NCBI GenBank assembly: GCA_002395605.1
Contig: DGXO01000058.1
Coordinates: 1-40,352, forward strand
DNA length: 40,352 bases
Direction of reading: 5' to 3'
Source of the DNA: Bacteroidales bacterium UBA4230
GTDB lineage: Bacteria > Bacteroidota > Bacteroidia > Bacteroidales > UBA932
A model generated the notes under the pieces. That model ran no database searches. It was not told the origin of the DNA and saw nothing but the letters and a program-made list of their open reading frames with translations. This document shows, one piece after another, positions 33,714-40,352 of the stretch (position 1 is its first letter; the number at the start of each line of letters is the position of its first letter). The position numbers and the translations under genes are program-made.

Positions 33714-34526
33714 TCAATATCCGTATATCAAGTCATATTTGTCGTGAAGCTCCTTGAGCCTTCCGCTGGCTTTCATTTCCCGGATCTTGGAGTTTACCTT
33801 CTTCAGGAGATCATCCTGTCCCTTCCTCATGAGGACTCCTATCTGCCCTCTGGTGAAGGGACTTTCAAGAAGCGGTGCGGCCAGCCGGGAATCGTTCTGT
33901 ACATACCAAGGGGCCTCGGTGATTTCCGTTATCATAACATCGGCCTCCCCTTCAGCGACCTTCGAGGGGATTTCCTCGTTCTTTTCGAAGACAATGAGAG
34001 TGCATGACGGCAGATTAGCCCTGGCGAATTTCTCGTTCAGGCCCCCGGGATTGACCATTACCCTGACCTCCGGTTTGTCAAGGTCCTCGATGCTCTTGTA
34101 CTTTCCCGCATCCTCCTTTCTGCAGAGGATGGTCTTCCCGTTGCAGAGATACCCTTCCGACATGTCCATGGTCTCCAACCGCGCGTCGGTGATGGTGATT
34201 CCGCCGATGGCGAAGTCGAATAACTCCGGGTTCAGGACATCGGCCGATAATGTAGGCCAGGAAGTGGGGACATAGCTGATGCTGACTCCAATCTCTTTTG
34301 CAATCTCGCCCGCGACATCGATCCCGAACCCCCAATACTCCCCGGTCTCCGGCTCTTTGTAGCTGAGCGGCCGGTAGTCCCCTGTAGTGCCTACAAGCAG
34401 TGTTCCTCGCTCCTGGATTCTGTCAATCACAGGCGTACCGGACATCCTTTTCTGCGTCCCGCAGCTGATGAGCGAGGCACCGATGACAAGGACTGAAAGA
34501 ATCGTCAGAAGAAATCGTTTCATCAT
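33714..34526 (-). CDS. Periplasmic binding-protein-fold lipoprotein resembling cyclohexadienyl dehydratase (PheC)
   Basis: The 270-residue product has a lipoprotein signal ending at Cys22 (ASLISC) and a type II solute-binding fold. Its sequence follows the PheC pattern rather than plain amino-acid binding proteins: VGTTGDYRPLSY, GFGIDVAGEIAKEIG, TSWPTLSADV, FDFAIGGITIT, VMVNPGGLNEKFARANL and ADVMITEITEAPWYV. PheC converts prephenate or arogenate to phenylpyruvate or phenylalanine in the periplasm. No ABC permease or ATPase gene is adjacent, which also favours an enzyme or orphan receptor. Binding-only function is the alternative. Its 3' 45 bp are duplicated at 36477-36521. Confidence 0.83.
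   Translation of the reverse strand: MMKRFLLTILSVLVIGASLISCGTQKRMSGTPVIDRIQERGTLLVGTTGDYRPLSYKEPETGEYWGFGIDVAGEIAKEIGVSISYVPTSWPTLSADVLNPELFDFAIGGITITDARLETMDMSEGYLCNGKTILCRKEDAGKYKSIEDLDKPEVRVMVNPGGLNEKFARANLPSCTLIVFEKNEEIPSKVAEGEADVMITEITEAPWYVQNDSRLAAPLLESPFTRGQIGVLMRKGQDDLLKKVNSKIREMKASGRLKELHDKYDLIYGY
33732..33776. repeat. 45-bp direct repeat, copy 1 (3' end of the PheC-like gene)
   Basis: It encodes KASGRLKELHDKYD on the minus strand and is identical over 45 bp to 36477-36521. Confidence 0.9.
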
Positions 34527-34572
34527 TACGGTCTATCAAAAGGTCAATCTGTGCCCCCATCAAGGCGGCGGT

Positions 34573-35442
34573 TTACATCCGGTCTCCGATAAAGAGGTTG
34601 ATTGCGGTCAGGAGTTTCTTTCCCTGAAGATAAGGCAGGTTGACATGGTAGGACCGGGGCCACATACAGATGGCCTTCCCTGCCATAATCTGATCTATGC
34701 GATGCATCTTCTCCCTATGCTCCGGCGTATCCCAGACGGGGCCGAAATACTGCCTTCCCATAGACTGATAAAAATGCGTAAGCATCTTTCTGTCCATATG
34801 GAACAGGTGCTTGAGCATAGGATTGGGACCGTACCCACTCATGTGGGAGAGGATGTTAAAATCCAGCAAGGGGTCTCCATAGCCGAAATCGCCCAAATCT
34901 ATCCAATATACCTTGCCATTCGCCATAATGATATTGCAGGGATTAAGGTCTCCGTGCAAACAGGTGGTTGCCGGCTCCAATTCGTCAAGATAGCCTGCCA
35001 GCCTTGCCTTGACATTGTCCGGAATCACCTTGTTCTCCATAATCATTTCCCGGGTACGCAAGGCAATATTGTCAAAAGATTCCGTATTGCATGGAATGGA
35101 GTGAAGCGCCTTGGCATATTCTGCCGTAACGCCGGCCAGTTCCTCCAGCCGTTCGGGATGGTCGGCAATAATCCTTCCGAACGACTCCTTGCCTTGAATC
35201 CGCTGGACAGTCATGCCGTAACGCTGCCCGTCCGTTACAAACTCATAAGGTTCGGCCGATGGAATCCCCATTTGAAAGACTGCCTTGGAGCGTAGAAACT
35301 CCTCCTCCGCCTTGCTGGCAGAAATGCCGGGTTTATTCAACTTAAGGATTACGGAGTCGTCTGTCTTGTTGTAGTAGGATTCCCCAAAACCTCCTCCGCC
35401 AAAAGATACCCATTCTTGAAGGTCAACGATTTTTGCTTCCAT
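34573..35442 (-). CDS. Aminoglycoside phosphotransferase/choline kinase-like protein
   Basis: The 289-residue small-molecule kinase has the Brenner-type motif CLHGDLNPCNIIM and the metal motif WIDLGDFGYGDPLLDF. A nucleotide-binding N-lobe contains SFGGGGFGESYYN and VILKLNK. The family phosphorylates hydroxyls of antibiotics, choline, sugars or similar compounds; the substrate is not evident, and resistance should not be assumed. The ATG at 35442 is chosen because the longer frame uses a TTG. It lies upstream of the PheC-like gene on the same strand with a 46-nt gap. No clean promoter is visible. Confidence 0.87.
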   Translation of the reverse strand: MEAKIVDLQEWVSFGGGGFGESYYNKTDDSVILKLNKPGISASKAEEEFLRSKAVFQMGIPSAEPYEFVTDGQRYGMTVQRIQGKESFGRIIADHPERLEELAGVTAEYAKALHSIPCNTESFDNIALRTREMIMENKVIPDNVKARLAGYLDELEPATTCLHGDLNPCNIIMANGKVYWIDLGDFGYGDPLLDFNILSHMSGYGPNPMLKHLFHMDRKMLTHFYQSMGRQYFGPVWDTPEHREKMHRIDQIMAGKAICMWPRSYHVNLPYLQGKKLLTAINLFIGDRM

Positions 35443-35525
35443 CGTACAATTATTTTGTGCAAATAGATAAGAAAGTTTTTTCAAGCATTCTTCCTTTATT
35501 CATGAGCGGAGATTTCCAGAAATCT

Positions 35526-36452
35526 TTACTTCTCCCCTAGAAGGAACTGCAGGGGCTCATGAAGCCGGCTCGCCCAGCAGGTCTCATTATGGTCGTGACC
35601 CTCGAAGGCGAGGCTCCTGTAGTGGTCCTCGTCCCATCCTCTTGAGAGGAAGAGTGAATCCATCCTTTCCTGATAGGGTCCGTAGGCAGAATCGTAGCCC
35701 GCTTTCCCGTAGTCCATATAGAGGCGCGTGGTCTCCCTGTCCGGCATCATGTCTGAGACATACCTGAGGAAGGCATCCGCGGCCGCATCGCTGTCATCGG
35801 TGAAGTCCTTGAGGTAGGATATGGAGATATGCGAGGACAGGCAGGCGGCTCCCCCGAACACCTCAGGGTACTCGCAGAGGGCATACAGGGAGATGAGCCC
35901 TCCCATGCTGGACCCGGCGATGAAGGTGTGCTCCCTGTCCGTGAGCGGCCGGTAGAGGGAGTCAATGAAAGGCTTCACCTCCTCGGTGACGAACTTCAGG
36001 TAGCTGTCCCCGAGGGCGTAGGCGGGGTCCTCAATGTCGTCTGCGTCCATATAGGACTGGATCTTCCCCGGGAGGAGTTCACGGAGCCTTTCCGGAGTGT
36101 TGTCTATGCCGACAACGATTGTACGCTTGACAGTACCATCCGCCATCAGTCTTCCCAGCACCTCGTCCACCTTCCACTCCTGGCGGTTCCAGGTGGTGGT
36201 GGAATCGAAGAGCATCTGGCCGTCGTGCATATAGAGGACACAGCACTCCTCCCCTGTCTGATATCCGTCCGGGAGCCATACTGTCACCGTCCTTGGACTT
36301 ATATGCACTGAATGGAAGTCATGGTAGAATTCAAGTGTCCCGGAGTTGACTTGCGGGTCTAGTGATGTCCTTTTCTTTTCGAAGAGAAACCAAGCCGTAC
36401 ACCCCAAAAGGCATAGTGCCAAGGCAAGAATAATAATCTTATGAACTTTCAT
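35526..36452 (-). CDS. Putative esterase lipoprotein (esterase D-like alpha/beta hydrolase)
   Basis: The 308-residue product has a hydrophobic N-terminus with a lipobox-like LLGC (Cys18). The esterase domain has TVTVWLPDGYQ, VLYMHDGQMLFD, the nucleophile Ser182 in AGSSMGGLISLYAL and a C-terminal His in FEGHDHNETCW. Such enzymes hydrolyse acyl or feruloyl esters on glycans or other esters at the cell envelope. It is upstream of the kinase and PheC-like genes on the same strand and lies within the segment bounded by the 45-bp direct repeats. Confidence 0.88.
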   Translation of the reverse strand: MKVHKIIILALALCLLGCTAWFLFEKKRTSLDPQVNSGTLEFYHDFHSVHISPRTVTVWLPDGYQTGEECCVLYMHDGQMLFDSTTTWNRQEWKVDEVLGRLMADGTVKRTIVVGIDNTPERLRELLPGKIQSYMDADDIEDPAYALGDSYLKFVTEEVKPFIDSLYRPLTDREHTFIAGSSMGGLISLYALCEYPEVFGGAACLSSHISISYLKDFTDDSDAAADAFLRYVSDMMPDRETTRLYMDYGKAGYDSAYGPYQERMDSLFLSRGWDEDHYRSLAFEGHDHNETCWASRLHEPLQFLLGEK

Positions 36453-36476
36453 TTCAATCAGACGTTTTTATGTTAG

Positions 36477-36521
36477 GTCATATTTGTCGTGAAGCTCCTT
36501 GAGCCTTCCGCTGGCTTTCAT
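36477..36521. repeat. 45-bp direct repeat, copy 2 (remnant of the PheC-like 3' end)
   Basis: It is identical to 33732-33776. On the minus strand it reads MKASGRLKELHDKYDL then T and a stop, with no upstream part of the gene. It lies just upstream of the esterase gene and marks an old duplication or recombination joint. Confidence 0.85.
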
Positions 36522-36688
36522 AAAACGTTTAAGTACTCTTTCACTACCTCGCATCCTTCCGGAATCCTTTTTTGACGTGAAGGACTCCGTCTTCGTCCAG
36601 AAACCAATGTTTTCCACTTTTCATGACTGGCTATTTTCAATATCTTTCCATCTAACTCTCACGATGACATACCTCTCGTGAGTTCTGC
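36522..36688. other. Intergenic debris between the repeat copy and the Smr gene
   Basis: No intact gene is seen. A 26-codon minus-strand frame (36544-36624) reads WFLDEDGVLHVKKG, which looks like the start of a BspA-type leucine-rich repeat, then stops. With the adjacent PheC-like remnant this suggests decayed DNA. The plus-strand frame across it has no support. Confidence 0.4.
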
Positions 36689-37324
36689 TCATTTTATGGT
36701 GACATTGGTGGCTCCCATGGGGCCGAAAGTGTAACTGCAAGAAAGGGCGAAGACCTCGTCCAATTCCTTGCGGATTGTCTGTGCCAAAGTGCCATCCCCC
36801 ACCCCATGGATGAAGATAATCCGCTTGCCCTTGTGCTTCAGATTATTACGGAGGACCTGACGGAAATAGTTCATCTGGAAGTCCAGCGCGGCCCACTCGG
36901 GGATGCCGTCGCTGCCGGGAATCCGCTCAATATGGAGGTCTACAGTAAAGTCTGACAGCAGGTCCTCCGAACGGAGCGGTTCTTCGGCCGGCTTGGAATG
37001 CTTTGACGGAATGGCCGAACGGAGTTTGCGGTCTTCCTCAGGATCGATCGGGTAGAAATCCCCTTTCACGGCCCTGAAAACGAGGCCGTCTATCTCCAGT
37101 TCATAGAAGTCCTTCCCGAACCCGACGATGGTGGCCACGTCGCTGCTGTCCATCATGCGGACCTTCTGTCCCTTGGCGAAACCTTCGCTGCGGGCCTTCT
37201 CTTCCTCCTTGCTCCTATGAACCACAGTTTTGCAGCGCGGCTGATTTCCGGAAGGTTTGGCCTCCGGCTCGGGCTCAAGGTCTTTCTTTATGACTTTGAG
37301 GTCTTTAAGACTACTAAGTTTCAT
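36689..37324 (-). CDS. Smr-domain protein
   Basis: The 211-residue product has a charged N-terminal tail (1-55), a KOW/SH3-like barrel at about 50-95 (GQKVRMMDSSDVATIVGFG), and a C-terminal Smr domain with TVDLHIE and KGKRIIFIHGVGDGTLAQTIRKEL. The domain set resembles MutS2 C-termini and the DUF2027-type Smr proteins of Bacteroidota. Smr domains bind or cut nucleic acids, including mRNA on collided ribosomes in some family members. It overlaps the SGNH hydrolase gene by 4 nt (ATGA) and is last of the minus-strand run that starts with the aldo/keto reductase. Confidence 0.9.
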   Translation of the reverse strand: MKLSSLKDLKVIKKDLEPEPEAKPSGNQPRCKTVVHRSKEEEKARSEGFAKGQKVRMMDSSDVATIVGFGKDFYELEIDGLVFRAVKGDFYPIDPEEDRKLRSAIPSKHSKPAEEPLRSEDLLSDFTVDLHIERIPGSDGIPEWAALDFQMNYFRQVLRNNLKHKGKRIIFIHGVGDGTLAQTIRKELDEVFALSCSYTFGPMGATNVTIK

Positions 37325-37905
37325 TTCGAAAATACAGATTCAAATATCTTCTTCGCAAGCATTGTGGTCCCCTTCAGTTGTGGATGGACCCCGTCAATGC
37401 AGCAGGAACGGTCTGTGAATAAATCGGCCAGGTCAACTACCTGGAGCCCCATCTCTTCCCCTATTTCCAAAATAGCAGGCCGAACCCCCTCTTCCATAGT
37501 GTCCGGATATAGACCCATGAGGGGTATTCCCTTGACAAGGAAAATCCTTATTGGAGCGATAAGGACTACGCGGGGATTGGAGGGTAGACTCCGATAGGAT
37601 TCCACCAGCTTACAGTAATCTCTCCTGAACACCTCCGGATCCCAGTTCCTTGTCTTGGTGTCATTGGAGCCGAGCATGATGAGGACAATGTCAGGGTTCC
37701 ATTCGAGGCTCTTCCGGTAGACGCCCTTGAGGACATAAGGCGTATCGGCATCGAACCTGGCCGAAGCATCGTTGTACCCGAAATTCCTGACTTCATACCC
37801 GTCTCCAAGCAGTCTCCCGAGCTGGGCCGGATAGCTCTGCCTCCAGGGATTCAGAAGAGTGAACCCCCAAGTGATGCTGTCCCCTATGCAGGCTACTTTT
37901 TTCAT
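37321..37905 (-). CDS. SGNH/GDSL hydrolase
   Basis: The 194-residue esterase-like enzyme has block I GDSITWG (Ser10), the GYNDASARF segment, block III LGSNDTK and block V DGVHPQ with the catalytic Asp and His. No signal peptide is present, so it is cytoplasmic. Substrates of the family include lipids, acylated sugars and thioesters; none is suggested here. The ATG at 37905 gives the standard start right before the GDS block; the longer frame uses a TTG. It lies 16 nt after the FKBP gene. Confidence 0.9.
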   Translation of the reverse strand: MKKVACIGDSITWGFTLLNPWRQSYPAQLGRLLGDGYEVRNFGYNDASARFDADTPYVLKGVYRKSLEWNPDIVLIMLGSNDTKTRNWDPEVFRRDYCKLVESYRSLPSNPRVVLIAPIRIFLVKGIPLMGLYPDTMEEGVRPAILEIGEEMGLQVVDLADLFTDRSCCIDGVHPQLKGTTMLAKKIFESVFSK

Positions 37906-37921
37906 AGCGCGATATCTCCGT

Positions 37922-38341
37922 TCATCTCTCAATCTTTACAAGTTCCAGTTCAAAGATGAGAGTGCTGTGGGCCGGAATGTCGTCCATCTTCATTGAGCCA
38001 TAGCCCCACTTAGCGGGAATGTATACTTCCCACTTGTCGCCTTCATGCATGCGGGTAAGGGCAATCTGCCAGCCCATGATGAGGTCTCCCACCATAAAAA
38101 GGGCCGGGAGAGGCTGGCCTTCGGTGGTATCGAAGACAGTTCCGTCAATGAGCCTTCCTGTGTAGTTGACATATACGATGCTCCGGGGCGTCGGCTTCTT
38201 GCTTCCATGGCCTTCTTCCAGCACTCTGTACAGGACTCCGTTGTCCAAGACAACAATCCCCTCTTCCCGGGCTTTCACCTGAAGGAACGCCTCGTTGGCT
38301 TCCTTGTATGGATTCGGTCTTTTCTTCTTATGGAATGGCAT
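37922..38341 (-). CDS. FKBP-type peptidyl-prolyl cis-trans isomerase
   Basis: The 139-residue product has the FKBP core at about 45-137: VYVNYTGRLIDGTVFDTT, MGWQIALTRMHEGDKWEVYIP, KWGYGSMKMDDIPAHSTLIFELELVKI. It speeds proline isomerisation in protein folding. The N-terminal 40 residues are basic (MPFHKKKRPNPYK) and show no signal peptide, unlike many Bacteroidota FKBP lipoproteins, so it is probably cytoplasmic. It lies 13 nt after the Rossmann remnant in a minus-strand run. Confidence 0.93.
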   Translation of the reverse strand: MPFHKKKRPNPYKEANEAFLQVKAREEGIVVLDNGVLYRVLEEGHGSKKPTPRSIVYVNYTGRLIDGTVFDTTEGQPLPALFMVGDLIMGWQIALTRMHEGDKWEVYIPAKWGYGSMKMDDIPAHSTLIFELELVKIER

Positions 38342-38354
38342 GTCAATCAGAGGC

Positions 38355-38483
38355 TTATATATCCCGTGACTCTATTATGAGTGTTCCTGTCTTCCCGGAT
38401 TTGGCAATCCGAATCATGGCGGCGGGCTGTTCTACGAGGTCTTTACCTACGGCACCGGTTGCGCCAATTACAAGTGCTTTCAT
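38355..38483 (-). pseudogene. Internally deleted NAD(P)-binding Rossmann protein remnant (42 codons)
   Basis: The frame starts MKALVIGATGAVGKDLVEQ, the N-terminus of an NAD(P)-binding NmrA/short-chain-dehydrogenase-like protein with its GxxGxxG loop. After only 19 residues it passes to AAMIRIAKSGKTGTLIIES and a stop, which looks like the C-terminus of such a protein. Most of the roughly 200-residue domain is missing, so this is best read as an in-frame deletion. The ATG overlaps the aldo/keto reductase stop (ATGA), showing the intact gene was once coupled to it. A functional micro-protein is unlikely but not excluded. Confidence 0.72.
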
Positions 38484-39319
38484 TTCACTATCTCCTTGGG
38501 ATTATACTTCAATGCATCTGACGGCCATCCCTCCAGGTTGTGACCGGTGTCAAGTGAGCGGACAGCCGCCATCTCGTCATCGGAAAGACAGAAGTCGAAG
38601 ACATCCATGTTCTGAATCATCCTCTCCTTATGGACGGACTTCGGAATGACGATGATGTCCTGCTGGATGAGGAAACGCAGCGCAACCTGGGCAGCAGTCT
38701 TTCCGTGCGCGGCACCAACTTCTGTGAGCACCGGATTGGTAAAGATACCATTCATGCCTTCGGCCAAAGGACCCCAGGATTCAACTACAGTTCCATGCTT
38801 TCCCATCAGCTCGACCATCGGCCTCTGCTGGTAGAAAACGTGGGTCTCAATCTGGTTCACGGCGGGGATGATGGAGGCTTCCCGGACCAACCTGTCAAAC
38901 TGTTCCGGGTAGAAGTTGGAAACGCCGATGCTCCTAAGGTAGCCTTCCTTGACCAGATCTTCGAAGGCAGCCCAGATTTCGCCATCGTTCCCCATCGGCC
39001 AGTGGATGAGCATGAGGTCCAAGTAATCCAGCTTCATGCGCCGAAGCGACCCCTTCACGTTCTCTTTAGCCTGCTCGTACGAAGGATGGGACTGACAGAG
39101 CTTGGAGGTGATGAAGAACTCGTCCCGTGGGATGCCGGACTTGCGGACTGCCGATGCCACCATGGCCTCGTTCTCGTAGTACTGTGCCGTATCCAGCGAG
39201 CGGTAGCCGACGCTGATGGCATCAAGCACGCAGCGCTCAGTGACGGACGGGTCCACCATATAGACGCCGTATCCGAGAATTGGCATCTTGATGCCGTTAT
39301 TGAGGGTGATTGTCTCCAT
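38480..39319 (-). CDS. Aldo/keto reductase
   Basis: The 279-residue NADPH-dependent reductase has the full catalytic tetrad: D43 and Y48 in SLDTAQYYENE, K73 in ITSKLC and H106 in LIHWP. The cofactor region includes IGVSNFYPEQF, PAVNQIETHVFYQQ and IPKSVHKERM. It is of the 2,5-diketo-gluconate reductase type; the substrate is open. It is the first gene of a minus-strand run that includes the Rossmann remnant, FKBP, SGNH hydrolase and Smr genes. A TATATTCGC near 39350 is a weak promoter candidate. Confidence 0.95.
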   Translation of the reverse strand: METITLNNGIKMPILGYGVYMVDPSVTERCVLDAISVGYRSLDTAQYYENEAMVASAVRKSGIPRDEFFITSKLCQSHPSYEQAKENVKGSLRRMKLDYLDLMLIHWPMGNDGEIWAAFEDLVKEGYLRSIGVSNFYPEQFDRLVREASIIPAVNQIETHVFYQQRPMVELMGKHGTVVESWGPLAEGMNGIFTNPVLTEVGAAHGKTAAQVALRFLIQQDIIVIPKSVHKERMIQNMDVFDFCLSDDEMAAVRSLDTGHNLEGWPSDALKYNPKEIVK

Positions 39320-39446
39320 ATTAGAAATTAATCTCTGGGCTTTTATCTTGCGAATATACTGAAAATCCGCCGGATGAGAAAATCAATCCGACGGAATCCA
39401 CCAAAAATCATGCATTGTTTTGATGCTGACATTCTGGCAATTTTCG

Positions 39447-39454
39447 TATCTTTG
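39447..39454 (+). promoter_or_regulatory. -7 promoter element of the tocopherol-cyclase-like gene
   Basis: TATCTTTG, 29 nt upstream of the ATG at 39484. No TTTG at exactly 19 bp. Confidence 0.55.
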
Positions 39455-39483
39455 TTCTCCCTAACTTGTGACGACTGAAAAAC

Positions 39484-40352
39484 ATGTTCAACAAACACGA
39501 TATCGCCCGCGACGCCTGCCAGCTCTTCGGCGCCCAGGCCAGTAAAGGCTACGACTGGTGGTGGCACTCATTCACCGCCCATGACGCCCAGACCGGCGAG
39601 GCCAAACCTTTCTTCATTGAATTCTTCCTGTGCAACCCCGCCCTGGGTGGTGAGGAGCCAGTTTTCGGCCAGATTCCCGGGAAGCCGCAGAAACCGTCCT
39701 ACCTGATGGTCAAGGCCGGTGCCTGGGGCGAGGACGCGGCGCAGCTTCACCGCTTCTTCGGCTGGAAGAAAATCAAGGTGGACTGGGGCGTGCCCTTCAG
39801 TGTGGAGGCCGACGACTGCTTTGTCACGGAAGACCGTACCAGCGGTCACGTGAAGGTGACGGATGCTGCCAATCATCCCGAATGGATGTGCCAGGACGGC
39901 GAGATATCTTGGGACCTCAAGATAAGAAAAATAACCGCCTTCAACGTGGGCTTCGGGGCCGACGAAGTATTCCGCCACGCCGAGGCTTTCGAGATGTTCT
40001 GGCACGCCGAGGGCATGAAGTCAGCATTTGAAGGCGTAGTTATCTGGAACGGCCGCCGCTACGTGGTCCGGCCGGAGGACTGCTACGGTTACGCCGACAA
40101 AAACTGGGGGAAGGATTTCACCAGCCCCTGGGTGTGGCTGTCTTCGGGCAACCTCACCAGCGAAATCACCGGGAAGAAACTCACGGACAGCGTCTTCGAT
40201 ATCGGAGGCGGCAGGCCGAAAGTCGGCCCCCTGGCCCTTCCCCGCAAACTCCTTTCGGCCTTCTGGTACGAGGGAAAGCCCTATGAGTTCAACTTCTCCA
40301 AGGCCTGGACAGCCGTCCATACTGAATTCGACTGCAAGGAGACGGACACCCA
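39484..40352 (+). CDS. Tocopherol-cyclase-like protein (3' end cut by window edge)
   Basis: An open frame of 289 codons runs from the ATG at 39484 to the window end. It has tocopherol-cyclase-family features: GYDWWWHSFTAHDAQTGE, FFIEFFLCNP, YLMVKAGAWGEDAAQLHRFF, FEMFWHAEGMK, GYADKNWGKDFTSPWVWLSS and FDIGGGRPK. In plants the enzyme closes the chromanol ring of vitamin E. Bacteroidota do not make tocopherol, so the bacterial homologs probably act on another compound; this is inference. No signal peptide is seen. The downstream context is outside the window. Confidence 0.88.
   Translation, partial: MFNKHDIARDACQLFGAQASKGYDWWWHSFTAHDAQTGEAKPFFIEFFLCNPALGGEEPVFGQIPGKPQKPSYLMVKAGAWGEDAAQLHRFFGWKKIKVDWGVPFSVEADDCFVTEDRTSGHVKVTDAANHPEWMCQDGEISWDLKIRKITAFNVGFGADEVFRHAEAFEMFWHAEGMKSAFEGVVIWNGRRYVVRPEDCYGYADKNWGKDFTSPWVWLSSGNLTSEITGKKLTDSVFDIGGGRPKVGPLALPRKLLSAFWYEGKPYEFNFSKAWTAVHTEFDCKETDT

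Noticed and set aside
33714..34526. Amino-acid ABC transporter binding component
   Set aside because: The motifs fit PheC better and no permease or ATPase gene is adjacent, though binding function is not excluded.
34573..35442. Antibiotic resistance gene
   Set aside because: The kinase has only general APH/choline-kinase motifs; nothing shows an aminoglycoside substrate or a resistance-island context.
36499..36681. Plus-strand open frame of 60 codons
   Set aside because: Its first part is the antisense of the PheC-like repeat copy; no promoter or similarity supports it.

Overview
The window is chromosomal DNA of a member of the Bacteroidota, most likely the order Bacteroidales. The evidence is the promoter type, TAnnTTTG(C) at -7 with TTTG 19 bp upstream at rplS, rpmE2 and tRNA-Glu, together with type B L31, lpxB, TamB, many lipoproteins and a propeller-type sensor kinase. 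The high GC and strong C/G third-position bias would fit a Rikenellaceae or Alistipes-like gut lineage, but that finer placement is a guess. No rRNA, insertion sequence, integrase or CRISPR array is present. Both ends cut through genes.

Layout. 1-2501 (-) holds most of a periplasmic-propeller histidine kinase, cut at its ATP-binding domain. 2577-3986 (-) is a lone, AT-richer gene fusing an HTH domain to a YhcG/DUF1016 nuclease; related palindromes sit at both ends and inside it. 4134-6251 (+) holds two unknown lipoproteins. 6307-9454 (-) is a housekeeping block: tRNA-Arg(ACG), rplS, dnaJ, grpE, a small orphan gene and rpmE2. 9525-12004 (-) is glmM with a NamZ-like gene. 12077-14575 (+) has a DUF486 membrane protein, tRNA-Glu(CTC), surE and lpxB. 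gapA (-) stands alone at 14622-15620. 15727-20367 (+) is a tight run of rnhA, pdxA, a WYL regulator and an S9 peptidase, followed by recG with its own promoter.

Between the convergent recG and an FAD-dehydrogenase gene lies an array of nine hairpin-forming repeats with an exact 52-bp period (22645-23090), the most striking noncoding structure here. 24710-32228 (+) is a compact cluster of tsaD, tamB, a tetrapyrrole-methylase-family methyltransferase and mtaB. TsaD makes t6A in tRNA and MtaB thiomethylates it, so two successive steps of one modification share a cluster. A membrane-anchored HIRAN-like protein (-) ends tail-to-tail with mtaB, and a beta-carbonic anhydrase (+) diverges from it.

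From 33.7 to 39.3 kb the (-) strand carries accessory metabolic genes: a PheC-like binding protein, a small-molecule kinase, an esterase, an Smr protein, an SGNH hydrolase, an FKBP isomerase, a 42-codon Rossmann-protein remnant and an aldo/keto reductase. This part shows past rearrangement: a 45-bp exact direct repeat of the PheC-like gene 3' end (33732-33776 and 36477-36521) and the internally deleted remnant. The window ends inside a tocopherol-cyclase-like gene (+).

Two coding sequences carry the same kind of dispersed repeat (GTCATYCYGAGC...): three in-frame 21-bp copies in the sensor kinase, and one copy in mtaB that adds about nine residues. Several genes begin 3-7 nt after their -7 box, which suggests leaderless or nearly leaderless transcripts.
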